DNA of 50,787 nt from Pseudomonas sp. LS-2 (GTDB lineage Bacteria; Pseudomonadota; Gammaproteobacteria; Pseudomonadales; Pseudomonadaceae): positions 1,763 through 52,549 of the forward strand of contig NZ_QXTJ01000027.1 of NCBI RefSeq assembly GCF_003605735.1, given 5' to 3'. Positions 1 through 10,201 of this stretch are shown here, in pieces (position 1 is the stretch's first letter; each line of letters begins with the position of its first letter). The notes under the pieces were generated by a model. That model ran no database searches and had not been told where the DNA came from. It was given only the letters and a program-made list of their open reading frames with translations. Both the position numbers and the translations under genes were made by a program.

Positions 1-809
1 CCAGATGCAGCGTAACCGAGGAAGATCAGCAGAAGAATGCGCGGCGGATCGCTGAACACGACGGCGAAGACCAGCACCACGGCAAGAATCGCAACGAACG
101 GCACACGCCCTTTGAGATCCAGCTCCTTGAAGCTGTTGTATTTGATGTTACTCACCATGAGCATGCCGGCCGCCGCCACAAGCAGCGCGACCAGAAACGA
201 TAGCTTGGAACCTTGAATGCCATAGTCACTGAACGCCCAGACGGTACCGGCGACAACACCCGCCGCTGCCGGACTGGCCAGACCAATGAAGTATCGCTTG
301 TCGGCCTTGCCCACCTGAGTATTGAAACGCGCCAGACGCAATGCCGCGCCCGCCACATAGATGAAGGCGACCATCCATCCGACCTTGCCCATATCCCCCA
401 GCGCCCAGCCAAACGCCAACAGCGCTGGCGCCACGCCAAAGGCGACCATGTCCGACAGCGAGTCGTATTCAGCACCGAATGCGCTCTGGGTGTTGGTCAT
501 GCGAGCGACGCGGCCATCAAGGCCGTCGAGCACCATGGCCACGAAAATAGCGATCGCAGCAAATGCGAAGTACTTGCTTGCGCCTGCCTGATCTCCGGCA
601 CTCATGGCGCTTTGCGCGCTCATGGCGCTGATGATGGCGTAGAAACCGGCAAACAGGTTTGCCGTGGTGAAAAGGTTCGGTAGCAGATAGATACCGCGAT
701 GCCGGACCTTGCGCCCTTCAGCGTCATGCCCCTCTTCTATGTGCTCATCGATCGGTAGCAGGCTTTCGGCGTCAGAGGCCTTGTTCGGCTCTTCGGGACG
801 TTCGCTCAT
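1..809 (-). CDS. pssA: CDP-diacylglycerol--serine O-phosphatidyltransferase (partial, C-terminus off the left edge)
   Basis: Makes phosphatidylserine from CDP-diacylglycerol and L-serine at the inner membrane, the committed step to phosphatidylethanolamine. The frame opens with ATG at 809 and stays open to base 1, giving 269 residues without a stop. The CDP-alcohol phosphotransferase signature is complete: D95, D98-G99, A102-R103, G112, D116 and D120, with the usual spacing. Residues 1-40 form a charged cytoplasmic tail; hydrophobic segments begin at about 45 and alternate to the edge. It follows ilvC on the same strand, but a strong terminator separates them, so it probably has its own promoter within 810-905. 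Only the last residues are missing, so the identification is secure. Confidence 0.95.
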   Translation of the reverse strand, partial: MSERPEEPNKASDAESLLPIDEHIEEGHDAEGRKVRHRGIYLLPNLFTTANLFAGFYAIISAMSAQSAMSAGDQAGASKYFAFAAIAIFVAMVLDGLDGRVARMTNTQSAFGAEYDSLSDMVAFGVAPALLAFGWALGDMGKVGWMVAFIYVAGAALRLARFNTQVGKADKRYFIGLASPAAAGVVAGTVWAFSDYGIQGSKLSFLVALLVAAAGMLMVSNIKYNSFKELDLKGRVPFVAILAVVLVFAVVFSDPPRILLLIFLGYAAS

Positions 810-904
810 GGACAATACCTTGCAGCTATGAATTTTCGACAGGTGCTCGCGGCGACGTGGCGCCGGCAAGCGATGCAGCTTTATACCAGATGAACCCTCA
901 TAAC

Positions 905-940
905 GAAAAAACGCGACCCGGAGGTCGCGTTTTTCGTTAA
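905..940 (-). terminator. Intrinsic terminator of the ilv operon (bidirectional shape)
   Basis: A perfect 8-bp stem (911-918 with 923-930, loop CGGA) is flanked by A6 on the left and T4 on the right. Read on the minus strand it follows the ilvC stop at once and ends in six U residues. It should stop most ilvI-ilvH-ilvC transcription before pssA. Confidence 0.8.
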
Positions 941-962
941 GCGGAACCAGATCCGGAGAATC

Positions 963-1991
<1,029 letters not shown>

Positions 1992-2026
1992 TTATCTCGG
2001 CCTTTCAGGCCATTCGCTAAATTAGG

Positions 2027-2518
2027 TTAGATGCTCAGCACTTTGTCGCCGCGGGCAATGCCCGTCACGCCACTGCGTACCGTTTCCAGGATGGCGGTAG
2101 TGCCGATCGCCTGGATGAAACTGTCCAGTTTGTCGCTCGTCCCTGCCAGCTGCACGGTGTAAACGCTGCTGGAAACATCAACGATCTGGCCGCGAAAGAT
2201 GTCCGTGGTGCGCTTGATTTCAGCGCGTTGAGCACCTGTTGCCTTGACCTTGATCAGCATCAGTTCACGCTCGATATGAGCGCTTTCCGAGAGATCGACC
2301 AGCTTGACCACTTCAACCAGCTTGTTGAGGTTTTTGGTGATCTGCTCGATCACCTCATCATGGCCAACGGTGGTCAGCGTCAGACGCGACAACGTCGGAT
2401 CTTCTGTTGGCGCCACAGTCAAGCTTTCGATGTTGTAGTTGCGCTGCGAAAACAGGCCGACGACGCGAGACAAGGCACCCGGTTCGTTTTCCAGCAGTAG
2501 GGAAATGATATGCCGCAT
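2027..2518 (-). CDS. ilvH: Acetolactate synthase small (regulatory) subunit
   Basis: Regulatory subunit of acetohydroxyacid synthase; it stimulates the large subunit and in this family confers valine feedback inhibition. It has 163 residues: an N-terminal ACT domain (about 1-75, starting RHIISLLLENEPGALSRV) and the C-terminal ALS_ss domain (about 80-160). The start lies one base after the ilvI stop (TAA-T-ATG), so translation is probably coupled and subunits are made in matched amounts. Called ilvH or ilvN in different genomes. Confidence 0.96.
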   Translation of the reverse strand: MRHIISLLLENEPGALSRVVGLFSQRNYNIESLTVAPTEDPTLSRLTLTTVGHDEVIEQITKNLNKLVEVVKLVDLSESAHIERELMLIKVKATGAQRAEIKRTTDIFRGQIVDVSSSVYTVQLAGTSDKLDSFIQAIGTTAILETVRSGVTGIARGDKVLSI

Positions 2519-2519
2519 A

Positions 2520-4244
2520 TTAGGTACGCTCCGTCTTGCTCAGCCACATGTCGCGCATAGAGCCGTCTCTGATCTGCATCGGGTAGACGTGCTCGGCGAC
2601 ATCGACCTGGATGTCGAGGAACACCAGGCGATCTTTCATGGCGAACGCTTCTTCCATCTTCGGCTTCAAGTCTTTCAGATCGGTGATCTTCATGCCGACG
2701 TGACCATAGGCTTCGACCAGCTTCACAAAGTCAGGCAGCGACTCCATGTAGGAGTGCGAGTGACGACCGCTGTAGCTCATGTCCTGCCACTGACGGACCA
2801 TGCCGAGCACGCCGTTGTTGAGAAGAATGATCTTCACCGGCAGGTTGTACTGCAGGCACGTCGACAGCTCCTGAATGTTCATCTGGATACTGCCTTCACC
2901 CGTCACGCAGGCAACTTGTGCATCCGGAAAGCTCAGCGCCACCCCCATGGCGGCTGGAAGACCGAAGCCCATGGTGCCGAGGCCGCCGGAGTTGATCCAG
3001 CGATTAGGCTTGTTGAAACGGTAGTACTGCGCCGCGAACATCTGGTGCTGGCCAACGTCGGAGCTGACGTATGCATCGCCCTTGGTCACTTCGCACAGCG
3101 TCTCGATGACAGCCTGAGGCTTGATAACGCTGCCGTCGCCGCGGTTGTAGGGGAACAGGTCGCCACCGGCACGCCATTCGTCGATCTGCTTCCACCAGGT
3201 AGCAACCGACTCCTTGCTCGGGGTTTCGCCGATTTCCTTGAGGGTTGCAACCATCTCGGTCAGAACGCTCTCGACCGGACCGACGATTGGCACGTCAGCC
3301 TTGATGGTCTTGGAGATCGAGGCCGGATCGATATCGATATGAATGATCTTGGCACCCGGGCAGAAGCGCGACGGGCCGTTGATCACGCGATCGTCGAAGC
3401 GCGCGCCGACCGCCAAAATGACGTCCGAATGGTGCATGGCCAGGTTGGCGGTGTAGCTGCCATGCATCCCCAGCATGCCGACGAACTGGCGATCGTTCCC
3501 CGGATAGGCGCCAAGACCCATCAATGTGTTGGTCACTGGAGCGTTAAGCAACTGCGCCAGTTCGGTCAGCGGGGCGGAACCGTTGCCCATCACTACGCCG
3601 CCACCTGCGTAGATGATCGGACGCTTGGCCGCCAGCAGCATCTCGACAGCCTTGCGAATCTGACCCGAATGACCACGAACAGCCGGGCTGTATGAACGCA
3701 ACTTGGCTTTCTTCGGGAAGACGTATTCGAACTTCTCCGCCGGATTGGTCATGTCCTTCGGAATATCCACCACGACAGGACCGGGACGGCCCGACTGTGC
3801 GAGGTAAAAAGCCTTTTTCAGAACTTCCGGGATCTCCGAGGGGTGCTTGATCATGAAGCTGTGCTTCACGATAGGCCGGGAGATACCGATCATGTCGGTT
3901 TCCTGGAATGCGTCGGTACCGACCATGTTGCTTGGAACCTGCCCCGACAGAACAACCATCGGAATCGAGTCCATGTAGGCGGTCGCGATACCGGTGATGG
4001 CATTGGTCGCACCAGGACCTGAGGTCACCAGTACTACGCCAGCCTTGCCGGTAGCGCGCGCATAACCATCAGCCATGTGGGTCGCAGCCTGTTCGTGACG
4101 AACGAGGATGTGGCTCACGGCCGGTTCTTTGAACAGCGCATCGTAAATATGCAGGAGGGCACCGCCCGGGTACCCATAGATATGCTCAACGCCTTCGTCA
4201 CGCAAAAAGCGGACGACCATTTCAGCGCCAGATAAAAGCTCCAC
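2520..4244 (-). CDS. ilvI: Acetolactate synthase large (catalytic) subunit
   Basis: Thiamine-diphosphate and FAD enzyme that condenses two pyruvates, or pyruvate with 2-oxobutyrate, at the entry to branched-chain amino acid synthesis. I place the start at GTG 4244, giving 574 residues beginning (M)[10 protein letters not shown]: a GAGGTG Shine-Dalgarno lies six bases upstream and the family starts there. The frame stays open for 13 more codons upstream, but these look like leader. Visible features: the catalytic Glu region ([14 protein letters not shown]), the central FAD/TPP fold ([15 protein letters not shown]) and the C-terminal TPP motif ([12 protein letters not shown]). It opens the ilvI-ilvH-ilvC operon. 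Confidence 0.95.
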   Translation of the reverse strand: MELLSGAEMVVRFLRDEGVEHIYGYPGGALLHIYDALFKEPAVSHILVRHEQAATHMADGYARATGKAGVVLVTSGPGATNAITGIATAYMDSIPMVVLSGQVPSNMVGTDAFQETDMIGISRPIVKHSFMIKHPSEIPEVLKKAFYLAQSGRPGPVVVDIPKDMTNPAEKFEYVFPKKAKLRSYSPAVRGHSGQIRKAVEMLLAAKRPIIYAGGGVVMGNGSAPLTELAQLLNAPVTNTLMGLGAYPGNDRQFVGMLGMHGSYTANLAMHHSDVILAVGARFDDRVINGPSRFCPGAKIIHIDIDPASISKTIKADVPIVGPVESVLTEMVATLKEIGETPSKESVATWWKQIDEWRAGGDLFPYNRGDGSVIKPQAVIETLCEVTKGDAYVSSDVGQHQMFAAQYYRFNKPNRWINSGGLGTMGFGLPAAMGVALSFPDAQVACVTGEGSIQMNIQELSTCLQYNLPVKIILLNNGVLGMVRQWQDMSYSGRHSHSYMESLPDFVKLVEAYGHVGMKITDLKDLKPKMEEAFAMKDRLVFLDIQVDVAEHVYPMQIRDGSMRDMWLSKTERT

Positions 4245-4655
4245 GTTGTTCACCTCTAAAACGCCAGAATACCGTCCACACAAACGAGGAGACGGGTCTT
4301 AATAGGTTTACTGCAAAGCAGAGCATGAGCGACGGTGGTCGCCGACTACGTCAGCACTGACTGAGCAAGTATTGGGAGCTCCCCTAAGTGTTTCGGGGTC
4401 ATCCCACCCAGCGCGAGGTAACGCGTTGCGGGTGTAACAGGTCGGCGCGGGTGTGCGCCTCATGATCTACCGAGACGGTCTGCTTCTGGCAGTCCCTCTA
4501 CAGCGAACTTTGGATTGTTCTGATTAGACACTCTCAAGTCAAGTCATCGATGCGCTTTCTTCATCCACGAGGCGAGAAAAAAGCACCGAATGAGGTCGTT
4601 TACTGGTGCATGTGATAGGTTTCATCCGCATAGCAAACGAAGTTAAGGAAGCAGT
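4245..4655. other. ilvI leader and divergent intergenic region
   Basis: These 411 bases separate the divergent ilvI and DUF4124 genes. On the minus strand a sigma-70-like promoter (4514-4542) would give a leader of about 260 nt before ilvI. The leader has a 10-bp palindrome (GGGAGCTCCC, 4374-4383) and a 34-codon frame from ATG 4326 that overlaps the ilvI start out of frame. I see no stem followed by a U tract, so classical attenuation is not evident. The DUF4124 gene's promoter should be in the right-hand part but was not located. Confidence 0.5.
4514..4542 (-). promoter_or_regulatory. Candidate sigma-70 promoter of ilvI
   Basis: On the minus strand TTGACT (4542-4537), a 17-base spacer and AACAAT (4519-4514). 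The -35 matches five of six consensus bases, the -10 four of six. The predicted start near 4507 leaves a long untranslated leader. Confidence 0.4.
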
Positions 4656-5078
4656 ATGCGCTGGATGATTCTTGCAGCCACCTTGGCGCTGACGGTTGGT
4701 TCTGCCGCCAGTCAGGCAGCCCAGATTTACAAATGGGTTGATGCGCAAGGGGTGACGCACTTCGACGCGCAACCGCCAGCGGGCCAGCCAGCTCAAGAGA
4801 TCAATGTGCAGAAGCCCGCTCCTCCACCCTCCGCGCCAAAGGAGCCGGACGCCACGGTGGAGCAGCAGGCAGCCGATGCCAAGGTGAAAAAGCAGGTGGC
4901 GGCCGAAGAGATGAGGCGCAAGGACTACTGTGACCAGCAACGCACCAATCTCGCCCAGCTGCAAAACAACCCGCGGGTACGAGAAGAGGTAAATGGTGAG
5001 TTCAGACGATTTACCGAAGAAGAGCGCCAGGCACGTATCGCCGAGGTGAAGAAATCACTCGAGGATACGTGCAACTGA
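4656..5078 (+). CDS. DUF4124 domain-containing exported protein
   Basis: 140 residues. An N-terminal signal peptide (about 1-22, MRWMILAATLALTVGSAASQA) suggests a periplasmic location. The DUF4124 core follows directly (AQIYKWVDAQGVTHFDAQPPAG, about 22-43), the short YKWVD.G..HYSD-type segment of this family. Then come a proline-rich linker and a charged, probably helical C-terminal half with three cysteines. AAGGAAG upstream of the ATG is a good ribosome site. It converges on yqcC with two bases between stop codons. Family function is unknown. Confidence 0.85.
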   Translation: MRWMILAATLALTVGSAASQAAQIYKWVDAQGVTHFDAQPPAGQPAQEINVQKPAPPPSAPKEPDATVEQQAADAKVKKQVAAEEMRRKDYCDQQRTNLAQLQNNPRVREEVNGEFRRFTEEERQARIAEVKKSLEDTCN

Positions 5079-5080
5079 TC

Positions 5081-5410
5081 TCAGACCGACTCGACGATCA
5101 GGCGGTCGAACTGCGCAAGAAGCTCCTGCAGCCTGCGTGTTTCCTGCGCACGACTGGCATAAACCATTTGAGCCATCTCCAGAATACCCGACGCATTGGG
5201 CAGCGCCAGGTCGTGCTCAAGGATGGTCTTCATCCGGGGGAGAAAGATCCACTGCAACCATTGATCGAAATCCAGCGTATCCACGCAAAAAGGCTCGCGA
5301 CTGGACAGATCTTCATCGCTGGGGGGTATTTCTTGCCACCAACCCAAGACGCGAAGTTCGCGCTCGATCAGTAGCAACTGATCGGCGATTTGCGGAAAGC
5401 GTTTATCCAT
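5081..5410 (-). CDS. yqcC: YqcC family protein
   Basis: 109 residues from ATG 5410 (MDKRFPQIADQLLLIERELR). The family is small, helical and of unknown biochemistry; in Escherichia coli yqcC lies beside the tRNA pseudouridine synthase gene truC. Conserved-looking residues include the LGWW segment, PFCVDTLDFDQWLQWIFLPRM and the C-terminal helix. The start overlaps the end of the upstream lipoprotein gene by 8 bases, implying translational coupling. A 12-codon upstream extension is possible, but it lies wholly in the upstream gene and does not match the family. Confidence 0.85.
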   Translation of the reverse strand: MDKRFPQIADQLLLIERELRVLGWWQEIPPSDEDLSSREPFCVDTLDFDQWLQWIFLPRMKTILEHDLALPNASGILEMAQMVYASRAQETRRLQELLAQFDRLIVESV

Positions 5411-6146
5411 TGGCCTTCTGCCGAGCCAATGCCGCGCCTGCGGCATCCCCTTGTTTCTTACGCGCTTGAGCGATCAAGCCCCACAAACTGGACTGAAGGC
5501 TGGCACGACCGCTGGCGTAGGTCAGACCACGGCGAGCCAACTGCTCGGCTTGCGCAGCATCGCCCTGAGCAAGGCGCACCTGTGCCAGCTTGTACAGAAC
5601 CTGAGGTTCGCGAGGCGCCACGCGCTGAGCACGTTCAAGACTTGATGAGGCACCGTTAAGGTCGCCACTGCTCTGCTGCTGCTGAGCTGTAGTCAGCAAT
5701 GCGAGTACCGGGCCGTCGAGTTGCTCATCCGCTGACAGGCCGCCACTGGACGCCGAGGGAATGCCGGTAGGCGCTGAAGATGGCATGTTGTACGTGTTAC
5801 CCGTTGGGGCAGGTGGTGTGTAGGCATTGTTGACCGGCGCCTGATTGACTGGCGACGTGTTGATGGGCGCGGTGTTGCTCGGCGGCACAAACGTCGAGAT
5901 GGGCGCAGCGCTGGCATTGGCGCCGCCCGGAACCATTACTGTAACACCCGAATCTTCTTGAATGGATTGCGTCTGCGCCGGACTCTGCACCGGCGCACGG
6001 TTGGCGCTGTTGCGGTTTGCCGAGACACGCTCGCCGTTGGACACGCGCGAACCGGAGTCCACTACAGGAATGTTGCTACGGGTTTGACTTGCGCAACCGT
6101 TGAGTAAAGCCAGAGCCGTTAAAGCCGGAATCCACCACTTGTTCAC
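5403..6146 (-). CDS. lpoP: Tetratricopeptide-repeat outer-membrane lipoprotein, probable PBP1b activator LpoP
   Basis: 247 residues. A lipoprotein signal peptide ends in the lipobox L15-N-G-C18, with Q at +3 after the cysteine region and no aspartate at +2, which favours outer-membrane sorting. Residues about 20-120 are a low-complexity linker rich in Ser, Asn, Pro, Thr and Ala, long enough to cross the periplasm. Residues about 127-247 form a small TPR domain (LALLTTAQQQQSSGDLNGA, LERAQRVAPREPQVLYKLAQ, GDAAQAEQLARRGL). Pseudomonas uses a TPR lipoprotein, LpoP, encoded beside PBP1b, to activate that synthase. The 16-base gap after mrcB and the architecture match; the specific role is inferred from family and position. 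Confidence 0.82.
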   Translation of the reverse strand: MNKWWIPALTALALLNGCASQTRSNIPVVDSGSRVSNGERVSANRNSANRAPVQSPAQTQSIQEDSGVTVMVPGGANASAAPISTFVPPSNTAPINTSPVNQAPVNNAYTPPAPTGNTYNMPSSAPTGIPSASSGGLSADEQLDGPVLALLTTAQQQQSSGDLNGASSSLERAQRVAPREPQVLYKLAQVRLAQGDAAQAEQLARRGLTYASGRASLQSSLWGLIAQARKKQGDAAGAALARQKANG

Positions 6147-6162
6147 TTCACATCCTCTTCGC

Positions 6163-8484
6163 TTAGTTCAACCAGCCTTTGACCCAGTCCATCACCGACT
6201 CGGCAGGGGCTGTCGGCCCGCCACAGGTCGGACCCGGTTGAGGCTCACTGCCGCGAATATACGGCATCTGCACCGCACCGGGGCAGCTGGCATCGGTCCC
6301 CTGCCCAGTGGAGGCGTTGACCCACGCCTGCACCACGTTATCAGGCATGGCCATGTCGAGCGGAAGCGGGTCGGCTTTTTTCATGAAACTGGTCCAGACC
6401 TGCAGCGCCCCGGTCGCGCCGGTAAAAGGCGTCTTGCCGTTATCGTCGCGCCCCATCCACACAACTGCCAGCAAATCCTGGCTGAAACCTGCGAACCAGC
6501 TGTCGCGGGAGTCGTTGGTAGTACCAGACTTACCTGCAAGATTCAGCGAACTTGGCAACACGTTGTACACCGACTTGCCGGTCCCTTCGCGCATGACGCG
6601 CTGCATGGCATTCTGCAAAAGATAGATGGAGCCCGGATCGAACCGCTGCTGGATCTGGAATGGATAACGCTTGAGCGGCTCGCCTTCAGCGGTGAGCACG
6701 CTGCGAATCCCGCGCAGCGGCGTATTGAAACCGCCACTGGCGATGGTCTGATACATCGTCGCGACTTCAATCGGGCTCAGCGCGCCCGCGCCCAGGAGCA
6801 TCGACGGGAACGCAGGCCAGTCGCGGGTCACACCCAGTTTGGTCAGGGTTTTGAAGACATTCGGCACGCCCAGATCAAGTCCGAGCTTGGCGCTTGACAG
6901 GTTGTAGGAATGCGCCAACCCCTGATAGAGGAAAATATTACCGTGAGCTTTATGGTCGAAGTTCTGTGGCTTCCAGATCTGGCCATCGGCTCCTTTGACC
7001 TGAAACGGCTCGTCGGGCACCCAACTGGTTAGCGTGTATTGCTGCGGACGCTCAAGCGCAGTCAGGTAAATCGCGGGTTTGACCAGAGAGCCAATTGGCC
7101 GGACGGCGTCCAGAGCACGGTTGAACCCCGCAAAGCCCGCCTGACGGCTGCCGATCAGGGCCTGAACTTCGCCGGTTTCCGGATTGGTCACGACCATCGC
7201 CGTTTCCATCTCGTCAGCACCTTTGCGACCTGAGATCTTCGCGAAGCTTTCGCGCACCGCCGCTTCAGACTTCATCTGGAGGATCGGATCGAAGCTGGTG
7301 AAAATCCGCAACCCTTCTTCGGTCAAGTCTTCGTCGCGATAGTCCTGACGCAACTGGCGCTTGACCAGATCCAGAAAATCCGGGAACGAGCTGTCGGCCA
7401 GTGATCCGGTTTTGGTCACACCCAACGGCATCTTTTTCGCCGCTGCCACGGCTTCCGGTGTCGCGACGCCCTGCTGCTCAAGCAGATCGAGCACCAGATT
7501 ACGGCGCTCAAGCGCACGGTCCGGGTTGCGGCGCGGGTTGTAATACGAAGGGCCCTTGACCAGGCCAACCAGCAGCGCGACCTGGTGGAGTTTCAGCTCC
7601 GACAACGGCTGACTGAAGAAATACTGACTGGCAAGACCGAATCCGTGCACAGCGCGCTGACCATCCTGACCGACGAACACCTCATTGAGGTACGCCTCGA
7701 GAATTTCCTGCTTGCTGTAATGGATTTCCAGCAAGATCGCCATCATGGCTTCGGTCAGCTTACGGGTGATGCTGCGCTCGTTTGTCAGGTAGAAGTTCTT
7801 GACCAATTGCTGAGTGAGCGTCGAACCGCCCTGACGCATCTGGCCTGCTGAAGCGTTGACCCAGAATGCACGGGCGATCGACTTCGGCGAAACGCCGAAA
7901 TGATGATAGAAATCGCGATCTTCGACCGTCACCAGCGTATCCAGAAGGTACGGAGGCGCCTGATCGAGCTTGATCAGAATGCGGTCTTCAAGGTTTTTCG
8001 GGTACAGACCGCCAATCATCAGCGGCTCCAACCGCGCAACCGCGAGTTTGGAACCGTTGGCAGCGGTCAAGTCAGCGACGTAATCGCCGGAAAACCTTAC
8101 GTGGATCTGCTGGGCAGGGTCCGCGCCTTCGTAAAACTGAAAGCCGCGAGTGTTCAAGTCGACGTTATTGCCATTCACCGACGCGGCGCCGGGGCCATTG
8201 GCCACGCTTTCACGGCGATAGCCCAAGGCATCGAGTTCAATCAGGAAGTCGTCACGGGACAGCTTCTGGCCGACGAACAGCTCCAGAGGACGCGCATACA
8301 CCTTGGCCGGGATGGTCCAGCGCTTGCCGGAGAATTTTTCCTGGACGATGGAATCGAGGTAAACAGCGAAGCAGGCGAGAATCACCAAGCCGACAAGACT
8401 GAGTTTCAAGGCCCAGCCCAACAGGCTGCGAAGGCGGCTATTGGCGGGTTTGGGGGATTTTTTCGAAGTGCGGGATCGAGTCAT
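6163..8484 (-). CDS. mrcB: Bifunctional penicillin-binding protein 1B (glycosyltransferase/transpeptidase)
   Basis: Class A PBP that polymerises lipid II and cross-links the glycan strands at the periplasmic face. 773 residues: a basic cytoplasmic tail (1-20), one membrane helix (about 25-47), a UB2H-type domain (about 60-150), then the GT51 domain with the catalytic glutamate E188 in VEDRDFYHHFG and the QGGSTLTQQLVKN motif. The transpeptidase domain shows S466-L-V-K469, S526-Y-N528 and K652-S-G-T655. All catalytic motifs are intact. It heads the mrcB-lpoP-yqcC cluster and is divergent from the fused kinase gene 132 bases away. Confidence 0.96.
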   Translation of the reverse strand: MTRSRTSKKSPKPANSRLRSLLGWALKLSLVGLVILACFAVYLDSIVQEKFSGKRWTIPAKVYARPLELFVGQKLSRDDFLIELDALGYRRESVANGPGAASVNGNNVDLNTRGFQFYEGADPAQQIHVRFSGDYVADLTAANGSKLAVARLEPLMIGGLYPKNLEDRILIKLDQAPPYLLDTLVTVEDRDFYHHFGVSPKSIARAFWVNASAGQMRQGGSTLTQQLVKNFYLTNERSITRKLTEAMMAILLEIHYSKQEILEAYLNEVFVGQDGQRAVHGFGLASQYFFSQPLSELKLHQVALLVGLVKGPSYYNPRRNPDRALERRNLVLDLLEQQGVATPEAVAAAKKMPLGVTKTGSLADSSFPDFLDLVKRQLRQDYRDEDLTEEGLRIFTSFDPILQMKSEAAVRESFAKISGRKGADEMETAMVVTNPETGEVQALIGSRQAGFAGFNRALDAVRPIGSLVKPAIYLTALERPQQYTLTSWVPDEPFQVKGADGQIWKPQNFDHKAHGNIFLYQGLAHSYNLSSAKLGLDLGVPNVFKTLTKLGVTRDWPAFPSMLLGAGALSPIEVATMYQTIASGGFNTPLRGIRSVLTAEGEPLKRYPFQIQQRFDPGSIYLLQNAMQRVMREGTGKSVYNVLPSSLNLAGKSGTTNDSRDSWFAGFSQDLLAVVWMGRDDNGKTPFTGATGALQVWTSFMKKADPLPLDMAMPDNVVQAWVNASTGQGTDASCPGAVQMPYIRGSEPQPGPTCGGPTAPAESVMDWVKGWLN

Positions 8485-8616
8485 GGCGGCGGATTATACG
8501 CACTTTCAAGGCTGTCGGCAGACCACCCTAACAGCGGTTTGCAGCAAGACGCCGAGCGGCCATAATGGCCATCTTTAGTCTCTTCGATATCGACTTATCA
8601 TTTTCAAGGACCGTCC

Positions 8617-10152
8617 GTGAGCCAGACACTGATAGCTGCGCTGCAAAACCCTGCCCTGTTCCCTCACCCGGTGGAGCAATTTCAGGTCATTGAGACGCAT
8701 ATTTCCTGGGTGCTGCTCACTGGCCCTTACGTTTACAAAATCAAGAAACCGATGAATTTCGGGTTCCTGGACTTCACCACGCTTTCGGCTCGTGAACACT
8801 TCTGCCACCAAGAATTGAAGCTGAATCAGCGCCTGACCCACGATTTGTATCTGGAAGTGTTACCGATCACTGGCAGCGCCGAAGCTCCGCAACTGGGGGG
8901 CGATGGCGAGGCGATCGAGTACGTGCTGAAGATGCGCCAGTTCCCGCAGGATGGCCTGCTCAGCACGCTGCAAGCGAAAGGCGAACTGACGACGGCGCAT
9001 GTCGATGACATGGCGCACCAGATCGCCGAATTCCATCTGCATGCGCCAAAAGTCCTGAGCGAGAACCCGCTGGGCTCGCCGGAAAGCGTGATGGCCCCTG
9101 TCACTCAGAATTTTGAGCAGATTCTGCCGTTTCTCAGCGAAAAGGCTGACCTGATCCAGCTGGAAGCATTGGAAGCATGGGCAAAGGCCAGCTTCGAGCG
9201 CTTGAAGCCTCTGATGGCGCAGCGCAAGGCTGATGGGTTCATTCGTGAATGCCATGGCGACATCCACCTTGGAAACATCACCCTGATCGACGGCAAGGTG
9301 GTGATTTTCGACTGCATCGAATTCAACGAACCATTCCGTATGACCGACGTGTACGCCGACATCGGTTTCCTGGCCATGGACCTTGAAGACCGGGGCCTGA
9401 AGAGCCTGTCGCGCCGCCTGATCAGTCAGTATCTGGAGCACACCGGCGACTACGCCGGGCTTGAACTGTTGAATTTCTATAAAGCCTATCGCGCACTGGT
9501 TCGCGCAAAGGTTTCACTGTTCAGCCTGTCGCCCGATGCAGATCATGTGCAACGAGCCACGACACTGCGCCAGTATCGCAACTACGCCAATCTTGCGGAG
9601 AGCTACAGCGCCATCCCGTCAAACTTCCTGGCAATCACCCACGGCGTGTCGGCAGTGGGCAAAAGCCACGTAGCCATGCGTCTGGTCGAAGCGTTGGGCG
9701 CTATCCGGTTGCGCTCGGATGTGGAACGCAAGCGCATGTTTGGTAACAGCGAAGATCTGTACTCAGCAGACGTGAGTGCCAACACCTACAACCGCCTGAA
9801 CGAGTTGGCGGCAGTGGTATTGCATGCAGGCTTTCCTGTCGTGATAGACGCCACGTACCTTAAAAGAGCGCAACGTGTTGCGACCGCGCAAGTGGCCGAA
9901 GCGACCGGCGCACCGTTCCTTATTCTCGATTGCGCCGCACCGAAAGCCGTGATTCAGGGCTGGCTGGCGCAGCGCCAGGCTCAGAATAAGGATCCTTCCG
10001 ACGCCACGATGGAAATCGTTGAAGCACAACTGGCTAATCGCGAACCGCTGACAGCCGATGAAAGCCTGCGCAGTCGCCACGTGGAGACCAACATCAGTGG
10101 CGATCTGGACAAGCTGGTCACGGATATTCGCCAGTACTTGCCAGGTCTGTAA
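8617..10152 (+). CDS. Fused aminoglycoside-phosphotransferase-like / AAA-type kinase protein
   Basis: 511 residues from GTG 8617, with AAGGA six bases upstream. The N-terminal part (about 1-320) has an APH/choline-kinase-like fold: HGDIHLGN (H213, D215, N220) is the catalytic loop and D232 (VIFDCIEFNE) fits the metal-binding aspartate. The C-terminal part (about 335-511) has a P-loop, G343-VSAVGKS350, like small-molecule or zeta-type kinases. The fusion is widespread in proteobacteria but its substrate is unknown. It should not be taken as an antibiotic-resistance gene: the setting is housekeeping, beside mrcB. A perfect 11-bp hairpin follows the stop. Confidence 0.8.
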   Translation: MSQTLIAALQNPALFPHPVEQFQVIETHISWVLLTGPYVYKIKKPMNFGFLDFTTLSAREHFCHQELKLNQRLTHDLYLEVLPITGSAEAPQLGGDGEAIEYVLKMRQFPQDGLLSTLQAKGELTTAHVDDMAHQIAEFHLHAPKVLSENPLGSPESVMAPVTQNFEQILPFLSEKADLIQLEALEAWAKASFERLKPLMAQRKADGFIRECHGDIHLGNITLIDGKVVIFDCIEFNEPFRMTDVYADIGFLAMDLEDRGLKSLSRRLISQYLEHTGDYAGLELLNFYKAYRALVRAKVSLFSLSPDADHVQRATTLRQYRNYANLAESYSAIPSNFLAITHGVSAVGKSHVAMRLVEALGAIRLRSDVERKRMFGNSEDLYSADVSANTYNRLNELAAVVLHAGFPVVIDATYLKRAQRVATAQVAEATGAPFLILDCAAPKAVIQGWLAQRQAQNKDPSDATMEIVEAQLANREPLTADESLRSRHVETNISGDLDKLVTDIRQYLPGL

Positions 10153-10175
10153 TCCCACCTGATTACCGGTCATCG

Positions 10176-10201
10176 CGCCGTGAAGAACGCTCTTCACGGC
10201 G
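10176..10201 (+). terminator. Strong hairpin after the fused kinase gene, no U tract
   Basis: Perfect 11-bp inverted repeat (10176-10186 with 10191-10201, loop ACGC), 23 bases after the kinase stop. The next bases (TGACAGTAGTGG) are not T-rich, so an intrinsic terminator is uncertain. The right arm overlaps the putative -35 of the next gene. Confidence 0.4.

Noticed and set aside
4330..4470. A 50-codon leader peptide (MRRTPAPTCYTRNALPR start) before ilvI
   Set aside because: No ribosome site and no run of Ile, Leu or Val codons, so it is not a plausible attenuator peptide.
8617..10152. Antibiotic resistance gene (aminoglycoside phosphotransferase)
   Set aside because: Only the fold is shared; the fusion with a P-loop kinase and the housekeeping context do not support resistance.
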